Shown here in pieces: positions 37,401-50,621 of a stretch of DNA of 64,000 nt (positions within the stretch are counted from its first letter, which is position 1; every line of letters starts with the position of its first letter). The stretch is from Zoroaster sp. YZ-2022 (taxonomy: Eukaryota; Echinodermata; Asteroidea; Forcipulatida; Zoroasteridae): NCBI GenBank assembly GCA_029582265.1, contig JAQQFT010000045.1, forward strand, positions 1-64,000, in the 5' to 3' direction. The notes beneath the pieces were generated by a model. It was not told where the DNA came from, searched no databases, and saw nothing but the letters and a program-made list of their open reading frames with translations. A program made the translations under genes and the position numbers.

Positions 37401-40400
37401 AAAGTTATTCGCAACCATAGAAATGTTTTTTTTGTAACACTGTATAGTGCTGTATTGTTTGCGGTGAAACCGCATGCAAGTTGACGGTATTTTACAGAGG
37501 TCTATGTGTCCATGGAGGCCGTTTAAGGTACGAAATAATTATCCAAATTCAAAAGTATGGTGTTTTTCTGAAAGGGGAGAACCTACGATTTAATTTAGAT
37601 ATAAAATTATCGGCCTCCCTTGAAAACTTGTATCACTGTATAGTGCTGTATTGTTTGCGGTGAAACCGCATGCAAGTTGACGGTATTTTACGGAGGGCTA
37701 TGTGTCCATGGAGGCCGTTTAAGGTACGAAATAATTATCCAAATTCAAAAGTAGTGGGTTTTTCTGAAAGGGGAGAACCTAAGCTTTAATTTAGATATAA
37801 AATTATCGGCCTCACTTGAAAACTTTAAAAGTTATTCCCAACCATAGAAATGTTTTTTTTTGTAACACTGTATAGTGCTGTATTGTTTGCGGTGGAACCG
37901 CATGCAAGTTGACGGTATTTTACAGAGGGCTATGTGTCCATGGAGGCCGTTTAAGGTACGAAATAATTATCCAAATTCAAAAGTATGGTGTTTTTCTGAA
38001 AGGGGAGAACCTACGCTTTAATTTAGATATAAAATTATCGGCCTCCCTTGAAAACTTTAAAAGTTATTCCCAACCATAGAAATGTTGTTTTTTGTAACAC
38101 TGTATAGTGCTGTATTGTTTGCGGTGAAACCGCATCCAAGTTGACGGTATTTTACAGAGGGCTATATGTCCATGCAGGCCGTTTAAGGTACGAAATAATT
38201 ATCCAAATTCAAAAGTATTGGGTTTTTCTGAAAGGGAGAACCTAAGCTTTAATTTAGATATAAAATTATCGGCCTCCATTGAAAACTTTAAAAGTTATTC
38301 CCAACCATAGAAATGTTTTTGTAACACTGTATAGTGTTGTATTGTTTGCGGTGAAACCGCATGCAAGTTGACGGTATTTTACGGAGGGCTATGTGTCCAT
38401 GGAGGCCGTTTAAGGTACGAAATAATTATCCAAATTCAAAAGTAGTTTTTCTGAAAGGGGAGAACCTAAGATTTAATTTAGATATAAAATTATCGGGCTC
38501 CCTTGAAAACTTTAAAAGTTATTCCCAACCATAGAAATGTTTGTTTTGTAACACTGTATAGTGCTGTATTGTTTGCGGTGAAACCGCATGCAAGTTGACC
38601 GTATTTTACAGAGGGCTATGTGTCCATGGAGGCCGTTTAAGGTACGAAATAATTATCCAAATTCAAAAGTATTGGGTTTTTCTGAAAGGGGAGAACCTAA
38701 GCTTTAATTTAGATATAAAATTATCGGCCTCCCTTGAAAACTTTAAAAGTTATTCCCAACCATAGAAATGTTTTTTTTTTGTAACACTGTATAGTGCTGT
38801 ATTGTTTGCGGTGAAACCCCATGCAAGTTGACGGTATTTTACAGAGGGCTATGTGTCCATGGAGGCCGTTTAAGGTACGAAATAATTATCCAAATTCAAA
38901 AGTATTGTGTTTTTCTGAAAGGGGAGAACCTACGCTTTAATTTAGATATAAAATTATCGGCCTCCCTTGAAAACTTTAAAAGTTATTCGCAACCATAGAA
39001 ATGTTTTTTTTTGTAACACTGTATAGTGCTGTATTGTTTGCGGTGAAACCGCATGCAAGTTGACGGTATTTTACAGAGGGCTATGTGTCCATGGAGGCCG
39101 TTTAAGGTACGAAATAATTATCCAAATTCAAAAGTATTGTGTTTTTCTGAAAGGGGAGAACCTACGCTTTAATTTAGATATAAAATTATCGGCCTCCCTT
39201 GAAAACTTTAAAAGTTATTCGCAACCATAGAAATGTTTTTTTTGTAACACTGTATAGTGCTGTATTGTTTGCGGTGAAACCGCATGCAAGTTGACGGTAT
39301 TTTACAGAGGTCTATGTGTCCATGGAGGCCGTTTAAGGTACGAAATAATTATCCAAATTCAAAAGTATGGTGTTTTTCTGAAAGGGGAGAACCTACGATT
39401 TAATTTAGATATAAAATTATCGGCCTCCCTTGAAAACTTTAAAAGTTATTCCCAACCATAGAAATGTTTGTTTTGTAACACTGTATAGTGCTGTATTGTT
39501 TGCGGTGAACCGCATGCAAGTTGACCGTATTTTACAGAGGGCTATGTGTCCATGGAGGCCGTTTAAGGTACGAAATAATTATCCAAATTCAAAAGTATTG
39601 GTTTTTTCTGAAAGGGGAGAACCTAAGCTTTAATTTAGATATAAAATTATCGGCCTCCCTTGAAAACTTTAAAAGTTATTGTAACACTGTATAGTGCTGT
39701 ATTGTTTGCGGTGAAACCGCATGCAAGTTGACGGTATTTTACAGAGGGCTATGTGTCCATGGAGGCCGTTTAAGGTACGAAATAATTATCCAAATTCAAA
39801 AGTAGTGGGTTTTTATGAAAGGGGAGAACCTAAGCTTTAATTTAGATATAAAATTATCGGCCTCCCTTGAAAACTTTAAAAGTTATTCCCAACCATAGAA
39901 ATGTTTTTTTTGTAACACTGTATAGTGCTGTATTGTTTGCGGTGGAACCGCATGCAAGTTGACGGTATTTTACAGAGGGCTATGTGTCCATGGAGGCCGT
40001 TGTACGAAATAATTATCCAAATTCAAAAGTATGGTGTTTTTCTGAAAGGGGAGAACCTAAGCTTTAATTTAGATATAAAATTATCGGCCTCCCTTGAAAA
40101 CTTTAAAAGTTATTCCCAACCATAGAAATGTTTTTTTTTGTAACACTGTATAGTGCTGTATTGTTTGCGGTGAAACCGCATGCAAGTTGACGGTATTTTA
40201 CAGAGGGCTATGTGTCCATGGAGGCCGTTTAAGGTACGAAATAATTATCCAAATTCAAAAGTATGGTGTTTTTCTGAAAGGGGAGAACCTACGATTTAAT
40301 TTAGATATAAAATTATCGGCCTTCCTTGAAAACTTTAAAAGTTATTCCCAACCATAGAAATGTTTGTTTTGTAACACTGTATAGTGCTGTATTGTTTGCG

Positions 40401-41476
40401 GTGAACCGCATGCAAGTTGACCGTATTTTACAGAGGGCTATGTGTCCATGGAGGCCGTTTAAGGTACGAAATAATTATCCAAATTCAAAAGTATTGGGTT
40501 TTCTGAAAGGGGAGAACCTACGATTTTATTTAGATATAAAATTATCGGCCTCCCTTGAAAACTTTAAAAGTTATTCCCAACCATAGAAATGTTTTTTTGT
40601 AACACTGTATAGTGCTGTATTGTTTGCGGTGAAACCGCATGCAAGTTGACGGTATTTTACAGAGGGCTATGCGTCCATGGAGGCCGTTTAAGGTACGAAA
40701 TAATTATCCAAATTCAAAAGTATGGTGTTTTTCTGAAAGGGGAGAACCTAAGCTTTAATTTAGATATAAAATTATCGGCCTCCCTTGAAAACTTTAAAAG
40801 TTATTCCCAACCATAGAAATGTTTTTTTGTAACACTGTATAGTGCTGTATTGTTTGCGGTGAAACCGCATGCAAGTTGACGGTATTTTACAGAGGGCTAT
40901 GTGTCCATGCAGGCCGTTTAAGGTACGAAATAATTATCCAAATTCAAAAGTATTGGGTTTTTCTGAAAGGGGAGAACCTAAGCTTTAATTTAGATATAAA
41001 ATTATCGGCCTCCCTTGAAAACTTTAAAAGTTATTCCCAACCATAGAAATGTTTTTTGTAACACTGTATAGTGCTGTATTGTTTGCGGTGAAACCGCATG
41101 CAAGTTGACCGTATTGTACACAGGGCTATGTGTCCATGGAGGCCGTTTAAGGTACGAATTAATTATCCAAATTCAAAAAGTATTGGGTTTTTTCTGAAAG
41201 GGGATAAACTACGATTTAATTTATATATAAAATTATCGTCCTCCTTGAAAACTTTAAAAGTTATTCCCAACCATAGAAATGTTTTTGTAACACTGTATAG
41301 TGCTGTATTGTTTGCGGTGAAACCATCCAAGTTGACGGTATTTACAGAGGGCTATGTGTCCATGGAGGCCGTTAAGGTACGAAATAATTAGCCAAATTCA
41401 AAAGTATTGTGTTTTTCTGAAAGGGAGAACCTACGATTTAATTTAGATATAAAATTATCGGCCTCCTTGAAAACTT

Positions 41477-41532
41477 ACAAAGTTTTTCCCAACCTCTGAG
41501 ACGTGTTTTTTGTAGCTCGCTATAGCGATCTA
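41477..41532 (-). repeat. Strongly diverged patch in a right-array monomer
   Basis: The usual TTTAAAAGTTATTCCCAACC block, its T-run and TGTAACACTGTATAGTGCTG are replaced by a scrambled version (ACAAAGTTTTTCCC, CTCTGAGACGTG, GTAGCTCGCTATAGCGATC). Flanking parts are normal. CGCTATAGCG forms its own perfect palindrome. Confidence 0.65.
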
Positions 41533-44500
41533 TTGTTTGCGGTGAAACCGCATGCAAGTTGACGGTATTTTACAGAGGGCTATGTGTCCATGGAGGCCGT
41601 TTAAGGTACGAAATAATTATCCAAATTCAAAAGTATGGTGATAATCTGAAAGGGGAGAACCTACGATTTAATTTAGATATAAAATTATCGGCCTCCCTTG
41701 AAAACTTTAAAAGTTATTCCCAACCATAGAAATGTTTGTTTTGTAACACTGTATAGTGCTGTATTGTTTGCGGTGAACCGCATGCAAGTTGACGGTATTT
41801 TACAGAGGGCTATGTGTCCATGGAGGCCGTTTAAGGTACGAAATAATTATCCAAATTCAAAAGTATTGGGTTTTCTGAAAGGGGAGAACCTAAGCTTTAA
41901 TTTAGATATAAAATTATCGGCCTCCCTTGAAAACTTTAAAAGTTATTCCCAACCATACAAATGTTTTTTTTGTAACACTGTATAGTGCTGTATTGTTTGC
42001 GGTGAAACCGCATGCAAGTTGACGGTATTTTACAGAGGGCTATGTGTCCATGCAGGCCGTTTAAGGTACGAAATAATTATCCAAATTCAAAAGTATTGGT
42101 TTTTTTTGAAAGGGGAGAACCTACGCTTTAATTTAGATATAAAATTATCGGCCTCCCTTGAAAACTTTAAAAGTTATTCCCAACCATAGAAATGTTTTTT
42201 TTGTAAAACTGTATAGTGCTGTATTGTTTGCCGAAAAAACCGCATGCAAGTTGACGGTATTTTACAGAGGGCTATGTGTCCATGGAGGCCGTTTAAGGTA
42301 CGAAATAATTATCCAAATTCAAAAGTATTGGATTTTTCTGAAAGGGGAGAACCTAAGCTTTAATTTAGATATAAAATTATCGGCCTCCCTTGAAAACTTT
42401 AAAAGTTATTCCCAACCATAGAAATGTTTTTTTTGTAACACTGTATAGTGCTGTATTGTTTGCGGTGAAACCCCATGCAAGTTGACGGTATTTTACAGAG
42501 GGCTATGTGTCCATGGAGGCCGTTTAAGGTACGAAATAATTATCCAAATTCAAAAGTATTGTGTTTTTCTGAAAGGGGAGAACCTACGCTTTAATTTAGA
42601 TATAAAATTATCGGCCTCCCTTGAAAACTTTAAAAGTTATTTGCAACCATAGAAATGGTTTTTTTTGTAACACTGTATAGTGCTGTATTGTTTGCGGTGA
42701 AACCGCATGCAAGTTGACGGTATTTTACAGAGGGCTATGTGTCCATGGAGGCCGTTTAAGGTACGAAATAATTATCCAAATTCAAAAGTATTGTGTTTTT
42801 CTGAAAGGGGAGAACCTACGCTTTAATTTAGATATAAAATTATCGGCCTCCCTTGAAAACTTTAAAAGTTATTCCCAACCATAGAAATGTTTTTTGTAAC
42901 ACTGTATAGTGCTGTATTGTTTGCGGTGAAACCGCATGCAAGTTGACGGTATTTTACAGAGGTCTATGTGTCCATGGAGGCCGTTTATTGAAATACATAA
43001 TTATCCAAATTCAAAAGTATGGTGTTTTTCTGAAAGGGGAGAACCTACGATTTAATTTAGATATAAAATTATCGGCCTCCCTTGAAAACTTTAAAAGTTA
43101 TTCCCAACCATAGAAATGTTTGTTTTGTAACACTGTATAGTGCTGTATTGTTTGCGGTGAACCGCATGCAAGTTGACCGTATTTTACAGAGGGCTATGTG
43201 TCCATGGAGGCCGTTTAAGGTACGAAATAATTATCCAAATTCAAAAGTATTGGGTTTTTCTGAAAGGGGAGAACCTAAGCTTTAATTTAGATATAAAATT
43301 ATCGGCCTCCCTTGAAAACTTGTAACACTGTATAGTGCTGTATTGTTTGCGGTGAAACCGCATGCAAGTTGACGGTATTTTACGGAGGGCTATGTGTCCA
43401 TGGAGGCCGTTTAAGGTACGAAATAATTATCCAAATTCAAAAGTATGGTGTTTTTCTGAAAGGGGAGAACCTAAGCTTTAATTTAGATATAAAATTATCG
43501 GCCTCCCTTGAAAACTTTAAAAGTTATTCCCAACCATAGAAATGTTTTTTTGTAACACTGTATAGTGCTGTATTGTTTGCGGTGAACCGCATGCAAGTTG
43601 ACGGTATTTTACAGAGGGCTATGTGTCCATGGAGGCCGTTTAAGGTACGAAATAATTATCCAAATTCAAAAGTATGGTGTTTTTCTGAAAGGGGAGAACC
43701 TACGCTTTAATTTAGATATAAAATTATCGGCCTCCCTTGAAAACTTTAGAAGTTATTCCCAACCATAGAAATGTTTTTTTTGTAACACTGTATAGTGCTG
43801 TATTGTTTGCGGTGAAACCGCATGCAAGTTGACGGTATTTTACAGAGGGCTATGTCCATGGAGGCCGTTTAAGGTACGAAATAATTATCCAAATTCAAAA
43901 GTATTGGGTTTTTCTGAAAGGGGAGAACCTAAGCTTTAATTTAGATATAAAATTATCGGCCTCCCTTGAAAACTTTAAAAGTTATTCCCAACCATAGAAA
44001 TGTTTTTTTTTGTAACACTGTATAGTGCTGTATTGTTTGCGGTGAAACCGCATGCAAGTTGACGGTATTTTACAGAGGGCTATGTGTCCATGGAGGCCGT
44101 TTAAGGTACGAAATAATTATCCAAATTCAAAAGTATGGTGTTTTTCTGAAAGGGGAGAACCTACGATTTAATTTAGATATAAAATTATCGGCCTTCCTTG
44201 AAAACTTTAAAAGTTATTCCCAACCATAGAAATGTTTCTTTTGTAACACTGTATAGTGCTGTATTGTTTGCGGTGAAACCGCATGCAAGTTGACCGTATT
44301 TTACAGAGGGCTATGTGTCCATGGAGGCCGTTTAAGGTACGAAATAATTATCCAAATTCAAAAGTATTGGGTTTTTCTGAAAGGGGAGAACCTACGATTT
44401 AATTTAGATATAAAATTATCGGCCTCCCTTGAAAACTGTAAAAGTTATTCCCAACCATAGAAATGTTTTTTTGTAACACTGTATAGTGCTGTATTGTTTG

Positions 44501-47500
44501 CGGTGAAACCGCATGCAAGTTGACGGTATTTTACAGAGGGCTATGTCTCCATGGAGGCCGTTTAATGAAATAATTATCCAAATTCAAAAGTATTGTTTTT
44601 CTGAAAGGGAGAACCTACGATTTAATTTAGATATAAAATTATCGGCCTCCCTTGAAAACTTTAAAAGTTATTCCCAACCATAGAAATGTGTTTTTTGTAA
44701 CACTGTATAGTGCTGTATTGTTTGCGGTGAAACCGCATGCAAGTTGACGGTATTTTACAGAGGGCTATGTGTCCATGGAGGCCGTTTAAGGTACGAAATA
44801 ATTATCCAAATTCAAAATATGGTGTTTTTCTGAAAGGCGAGAACCTACGATTTAATATAGATATAAAATTATCGGCCTCCCTTGAAAACTTTAAAAGTTA
44901 TTCCCAACCATAGAAATGTTTTTTTTGTAACACTGTATAGTGCTGTATTGTTTGCGGTGAAACCGCATGCAAGTTGACCGTATTTACAGAGGGCTATGTG
45001 TCCATGGAGGCCGTTTAAGGTACGAAATAATTATCCAAATTCAAAAGTATTGGGTTTTTCTGAAAATGGAGAACCTAAGCTTTAATTTAGATATAAAATT
45101 ATCGGCCTCCCTTGAAAATTTTAAAAGTTATTCCCAACCATAGAAATGTTTTTTTTTGTAACACTGTATAGTGCTGTATTGTTTGCGGTGAAACCGCATG
45201 CAAGTTGACGGTATTTTACAGAGGGCTATGTGTCCATGGAGGCCGTTTAAGGTACGAAATAATTATCCAAATTCAAAAGTATTGGGTTTTTCTGAAAGGG
45301 GAGAACCTAAGCTTTAATTTAGATATAAAATTATCGGCCTCCCTTGAAAACTTTAAAAGTTATTCCCAACCATAGAAATGTTTTTTGTAACACTGTATAG
45401 TGCTGTATTGTTTGCGGTGAAACCGCATGCAAGTTGACGGTATTTACAGAGGGCTATGTGTCCATGGAGGCCGTTTAAGGTACGAAATAATTATCCAAAT
45501 TCAAAAGTATGGTGTTTTTCTGAAAGGGGAGAACCTACGATTTAATATAGATATAAAATTATCGGCCTCCCTTGAAAACTTTAAAAGTTATTCCCAACCA
45601 TAGAAATGTTTGTTTTGTAACACTCTATAGTGCTGTATTGTTTGCGGTGAAACCGCATGCAAGTTGACCGTATTTTACAGAGGGCTATGTGTCCATGGAG
45701 GCCGTTTAAGGTACGAAATAATTATCCAAATTCAAAAGTATTGGGTTTTTCTGAAAGGGGAGAACCTACGATTTAATTTAGATATAAAATTATCGGCCTC
45801 CCTTGAAAACTGTAAAAGTTATTCCCAACCATAGAAATGTTTTTTTTTGTAACACTGTATAGTGCTGTATTGTTTGCGGTGAAACCGCATCCAAGTTGAC
45901 GGTATTTTACAGAGGGCTATGTCTCCATGGAGGCCGTTTAAGGTACGAAATAATTATCCAAATTCAAAAGTATTGTGTTTTTCTGAAAGGGGAGAACCTA
46001 CGATTTAATTTAGATATAAAATTATCGGCCTCCCTTGAAAACTTTAAAAGTTATTCCCAACCATAGAAATGTGTTTTTTTGTAACACTGTATAGTGCTGT
46101 ATTGTTTGCGGTGAAACCGCATGCAAGTTGACGGTATTTTACAGAGGGCTATGTGTCCATGGAGGCCGTTTAAGGTACGAAATAATTATCCAAATTCAAA
46201 AGTATGGTGTTTTTCTGAAAGGGGAGAACCTATATTAATATAGATATAAAATTATCGGCCTCCCTTGAAAACTTTAAAGTTATTCCCTAACCATAGAAAT
46301 GTTTGTTTTGTAACACTGTATAGTGCTGTATTGTTTGCGGTGAACCGCATGCAAGTTGACCGTATTTTACAGAGGGCTATGTGTCCATGGAGGCCGTTTT
46401 AAGGTACGAAATAATTATCCAAATTCAAAAGTATTGGATATTTCTGAAAGGGGAGAACCTAAGCTTTAATTTAGATATAAAATTATCGGCCTCCCTTGAA
46501 AACTTAAAAGTTATTCCCAACCATAGAAATGTTTTTTTTTGTAACACTGTATAGTGCTGTATTGTTTGCGGTGAAACCGCATGCAAGTTGACGGTATTTT
46601 ACAGAGGGCTATGTGTCCATGCAGGCCGTTTAAGGTACGAAATAATTATCCAAATTCAAAAGTATTGGGTTTTCTGAAAGGGGAGAACCTAAGCTTTAAT
46701 TTAGATATAAAATTATCGGCCTCCCTTGAAAACTTTAAAAGTTATTCCCAACCATAGAAATGTTTTTTTTTGTAACACTGTATAGTGCTGTATTGTTTGC
46801 GGTGAAACCGCATGCAAGTTGACGGTATTTTACAGAGGGCTATGTGTCCATGGAGGCCGTTTAAGGTACGAAATAATTATCCAAATTCAAAAGTATGGTG
46901 TTTTTCTGAAAGGGGAGAACCTACGATTTAATTTAGATATAAAATTATCGGCCTCCCTTGAAAACTTTAAAAGTTATTCCCAACCATAGAAATGTTTGTT
47001 TTGTAACACTGTATAGTGCTGTATTGTTTGCGGTGAACCGCATGCAAGTTGACCGTATTTTACAGAGGGCTATGTGTCCATGGAGGCCGTTTAAGGTACG
47101 AAATAATTATCCAAATTCAAAAGTATTGGGTTTTTCTGAAAGGGGAGAACCTAAGCTTTAATTTAGATATAAAATTATCGGCCTCCCTTGAAAACTTTAA
47201 AAGTTATTCCCAACCATAGAAATGTTTGTTTTGTAACACTGTATAGTGCTGTATTGTTCGCCGTGAAACCGCATGCAAGTTGACGGTATTTTACAGAGGG
47301 CTATGTGTCCATGGAGGCCGTTTAAGGTACGAAATAATTATCCAAATTCAAAAGTATGGTGTTTTCTGAAAGGGGAGAACCTACGCTTTAATTTAGATAT
47401 AAAATTATCGGCCTCCCTTGAAAACTTTAAAAGTTATTCCCAACCATAGAAATGTTTTTTTTGTAACACTGTATAGTGCTGTATTGTTTGCGGTGAAACC

Positions 47501-48229
47501 GCATGCAAGTTGACGGTATTTTACAGAGGGCTATATGTCCATGCAGGCCGTTTAAGGTACGAAATAATTATCCAAATTCAAAAGTATTGGGTTTTTCTGA
47601 AAGGGGAGAACCTAAGCTTTAATTTAGATATAAAATTATCGGCCTCCCTTGAAAACTTTAAAAGTTATTCCCAAACATAGAAATGTTTTTTTGTAACACC
47701 GTATAGTGCTGTATTGTTTGCGGTGAAACCGCATGCAAGTTGACGGTATTTTACAGAGGGCTATGTGTCCATGGAGGCCGTTTAAGGTACGAAATAATTA
47801 TCCAAATTCAAAAGTATGGTGTTTTTCTGAAAGGGGAGAACCTACGATTTAATTTAGATATAAAATTATCGGCCTCCCTTGAAAACTTTAAAAGTTATTC
47901 CCAACCATAGAAATGTTTGTTTTGTAACACTGTATAGTGCTGTATTGTTTGCGGTGAAACCGCATGCAAGTTGACCGTATTTTACAGAGGGCTATGTGTC
48001 CATGGAGGCCGTTTAAGGTACGAAATAATTATCCAAATTCAAAAGTATTGGGTTTTTCTGAAAGGGGAGAACCTAAGCTTTAATTTAGATATAAAATTAT
48101 CGGCCTCCCTTGAAAACTTTAAAAGTTATTCCCAACCATAGAAATGTTTTTTGTAACACTGTATAGTGCTGTATTGTTTGCGGTGAAACCGCATGCAAGT
48201 TGACGGTATTTTACAGAGGGCTATGTGTC

Positions 48230-48321
48230 CATGCAGGCCAGGTACGCGTACGAACCTGGATGAAAACTTGTAACACTGTATAATTGGCATGCAAGTTGAC
48301 TGCTATGTGTCCATGGAGGCC
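48230..48321 (-). repeat. Collapsed monomer, 82 bp instead of ~229 bp
   Basis: Between CATGCAGGCC at 48230 and CATGGAGGCC at 48312, landmarks of a normal monomer appear in correct order but stripped down: GGTACG, AACCT, TGAAAACTTGTAACACTGTA, GCATGCAAGTTGAC, GCTATGTGTCC. It already contains the seven-copy deletion junction. Either several deletions accumulated in one unit or the consensus was collapsed here. Confidence 0.75.
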
Positions 48322-50621
48322 GTTTAAGGTACGAAATAATTATCCAAATTCAAAAGTATTGGGTTTTTCTGAAAGGGGAGAACCTAAGCTTTAATTTAGA
48401 TATAAAATTATCGGCCTCCCTTGAAAACTTTAAAAGTTATTCCCAACCATAGAAATGTTTTTTTTGTAACACTGTATAGTGCTGTATTGTTTGCGGTGAA
48501 ACCGCATGCAAGTTGACGGTATTTTACAGAGGGCTATGTGTCCATGGAGGCCGTTTAAGGTACGAAATAATTATCCAAATTCAAAATTATGGTGTTTTTC
48601 TGAAAGGGGAGAACCTACGATTTAATTTAGATATAAAATTATCGGCCTCCCTTGAAAACTTTAAAAGTTATTCCCAACCATAGAAATGTTTGTTTTGTAA
48701 CACTGTATAGTGCTGTATTGTTTGCGGTGAACCGCATGCAAGTTGACCGTATTTTACAGAGGGCTATGTGTCCATGGAGGCCGTTTAAGGTACGAAATAA
48801 TTATCCAAATTCAAAAGTATTGTGTTTTTCTGAAAGGGGAGAACCTACGATTTAATTTAGATATAAAATTATCGGCCTCCCTTGAAAACTTTAAAAGTTA
48901 TTCCCAACCATAGAAATGTTTTTTTTGTAACACTGTATAGTGCTGTATTGTTTGCGGTGAAACCGCATGCAAGTTGACGGTATTTTACAGAGGGCTATGT
49001 GTCCATGCAGGCCGTTTAAGGTACGAAATAATTATCCAAATTCAAAAGTATTGGGTTTTTCTGAAAGGGGAGAACCTAAGCTTTAATTTAGATATAAAAT
49101 TATCGGCCGCCTTGAAAACTTTAAAAGTTATTCCCAACCATAGAAATGTTTTTTTGTAACACTGTATAGTGCTGTATTGTTTGCGATGAAACCGCATGCA
49201 AGTTGACGGTATTTTACAGAGGGCTATGTGTCCATGGAGGCCGTTTAAGGTACGAAATAATTATCCAAATTCAAAAGTATGGTGTTTTTCTGAAAGGGGA
49301 GAACCTACGATTTAATTTAGATATAAATTATCGGCCTTCCTTGAAAACTTTAAAAGTTATTCCCAACCATAGAAATGTTTGTTTTGTAACACTGTATAGT
49401 GCTGTATTGTTTGCGGTGAACCGCATGCAAGTTGACCGTATTTTACAGAGGGCTATGTGTCCATGGAGGCCGTTTAAGGTACGAAATAATTATCCAAATT
49501 CAAAAGTATTGGGTTTTTCTGAAAGGGGAGAACCTACGATTTAATTTAGATATAAAATTATCGGCCTCCCTTGAAAACTTAAAGTTATTCCCAACCATAG
49601 AAATGTTTTTTTTTGTAACACTGTATAGTGCTGTATTGTTTGCGGTGAAACCCCATGCAAGTTGACGGTATTTTACAGAGGGCTATGTCTCCATGGAGGC
49701 CGTTTAAGGTACGAAATAATTATCCAAATTCAAAAGTATTGTGTTTTTCTGAAAGGGGAGAACCTACGATTTAATTTAGATATAAAATTATCGGCCTCCC
49801 TTGAAAACTTTAAAAGTTATTCCCAACCATAGAAATGGTTTTTTTGTAACACTGTATAGTGCTGTATTGTTTGCGGTGAAACCGCATGCAAGTTGACGGT
49901 ATTTTACAGAGGGCTATGTGTCCATGGAGGCCGTTTAAGGTACGAAATAATTATCCAAATTCAAAAGTATGGTGTTTTTCTGAAAGGGGAGAACCTACGA
50001 TTTAATTTAGATATAAAATTATCGGCCTCCCTTGAAAACTTTAAAAGTTATTCCCAACCATAGAAATGTTTGTTTTGTAACACTGTATAGTGCTGTATTG
50101 TTTGCGGTGAAACCGCATGCAAGTTGACCGTATTTTACAGAGGGCTATGTGTCCATGGAGGCCGTTTAAGGTACGAAATAATTATCCAAATTCAAAAGTA
50201 TTGGGTTTTTCTGAAAGGGGAGAACCTAAGCTTTAATTTAGATATAAAATTATCGGCCTCCCTTGAAAACTTGTAACACTGTATAGTGCTGTATTGTTTG
50301 CGGTGAAACCGCATGCAAGTTGACGGTATTTTACGGAGGGCTATGTGTCCATGGAGGCCGTTTAAGGTACGAAATAATTATCCAAATTCAAAAGTATTGG
50401 GTTTTTCTGAAAGGGGAGAACCTAAGCTTTAATTTAGATATAAAATTATCGGCCTCCCTTGAAAACTTTAAAAGTTATTCCCAACCATAGAAATGTTTTA
50501 TTTTGTAACACTGTATAGTGCTGTATTGTTTGCGGTGAAACCGCATGCAAGTTGACGGTATTTTACAGAGGGCTATGTGTCCATGGAGGCCGTTTAAGGT
50601 ACGAAATAATTATCCAAATTC

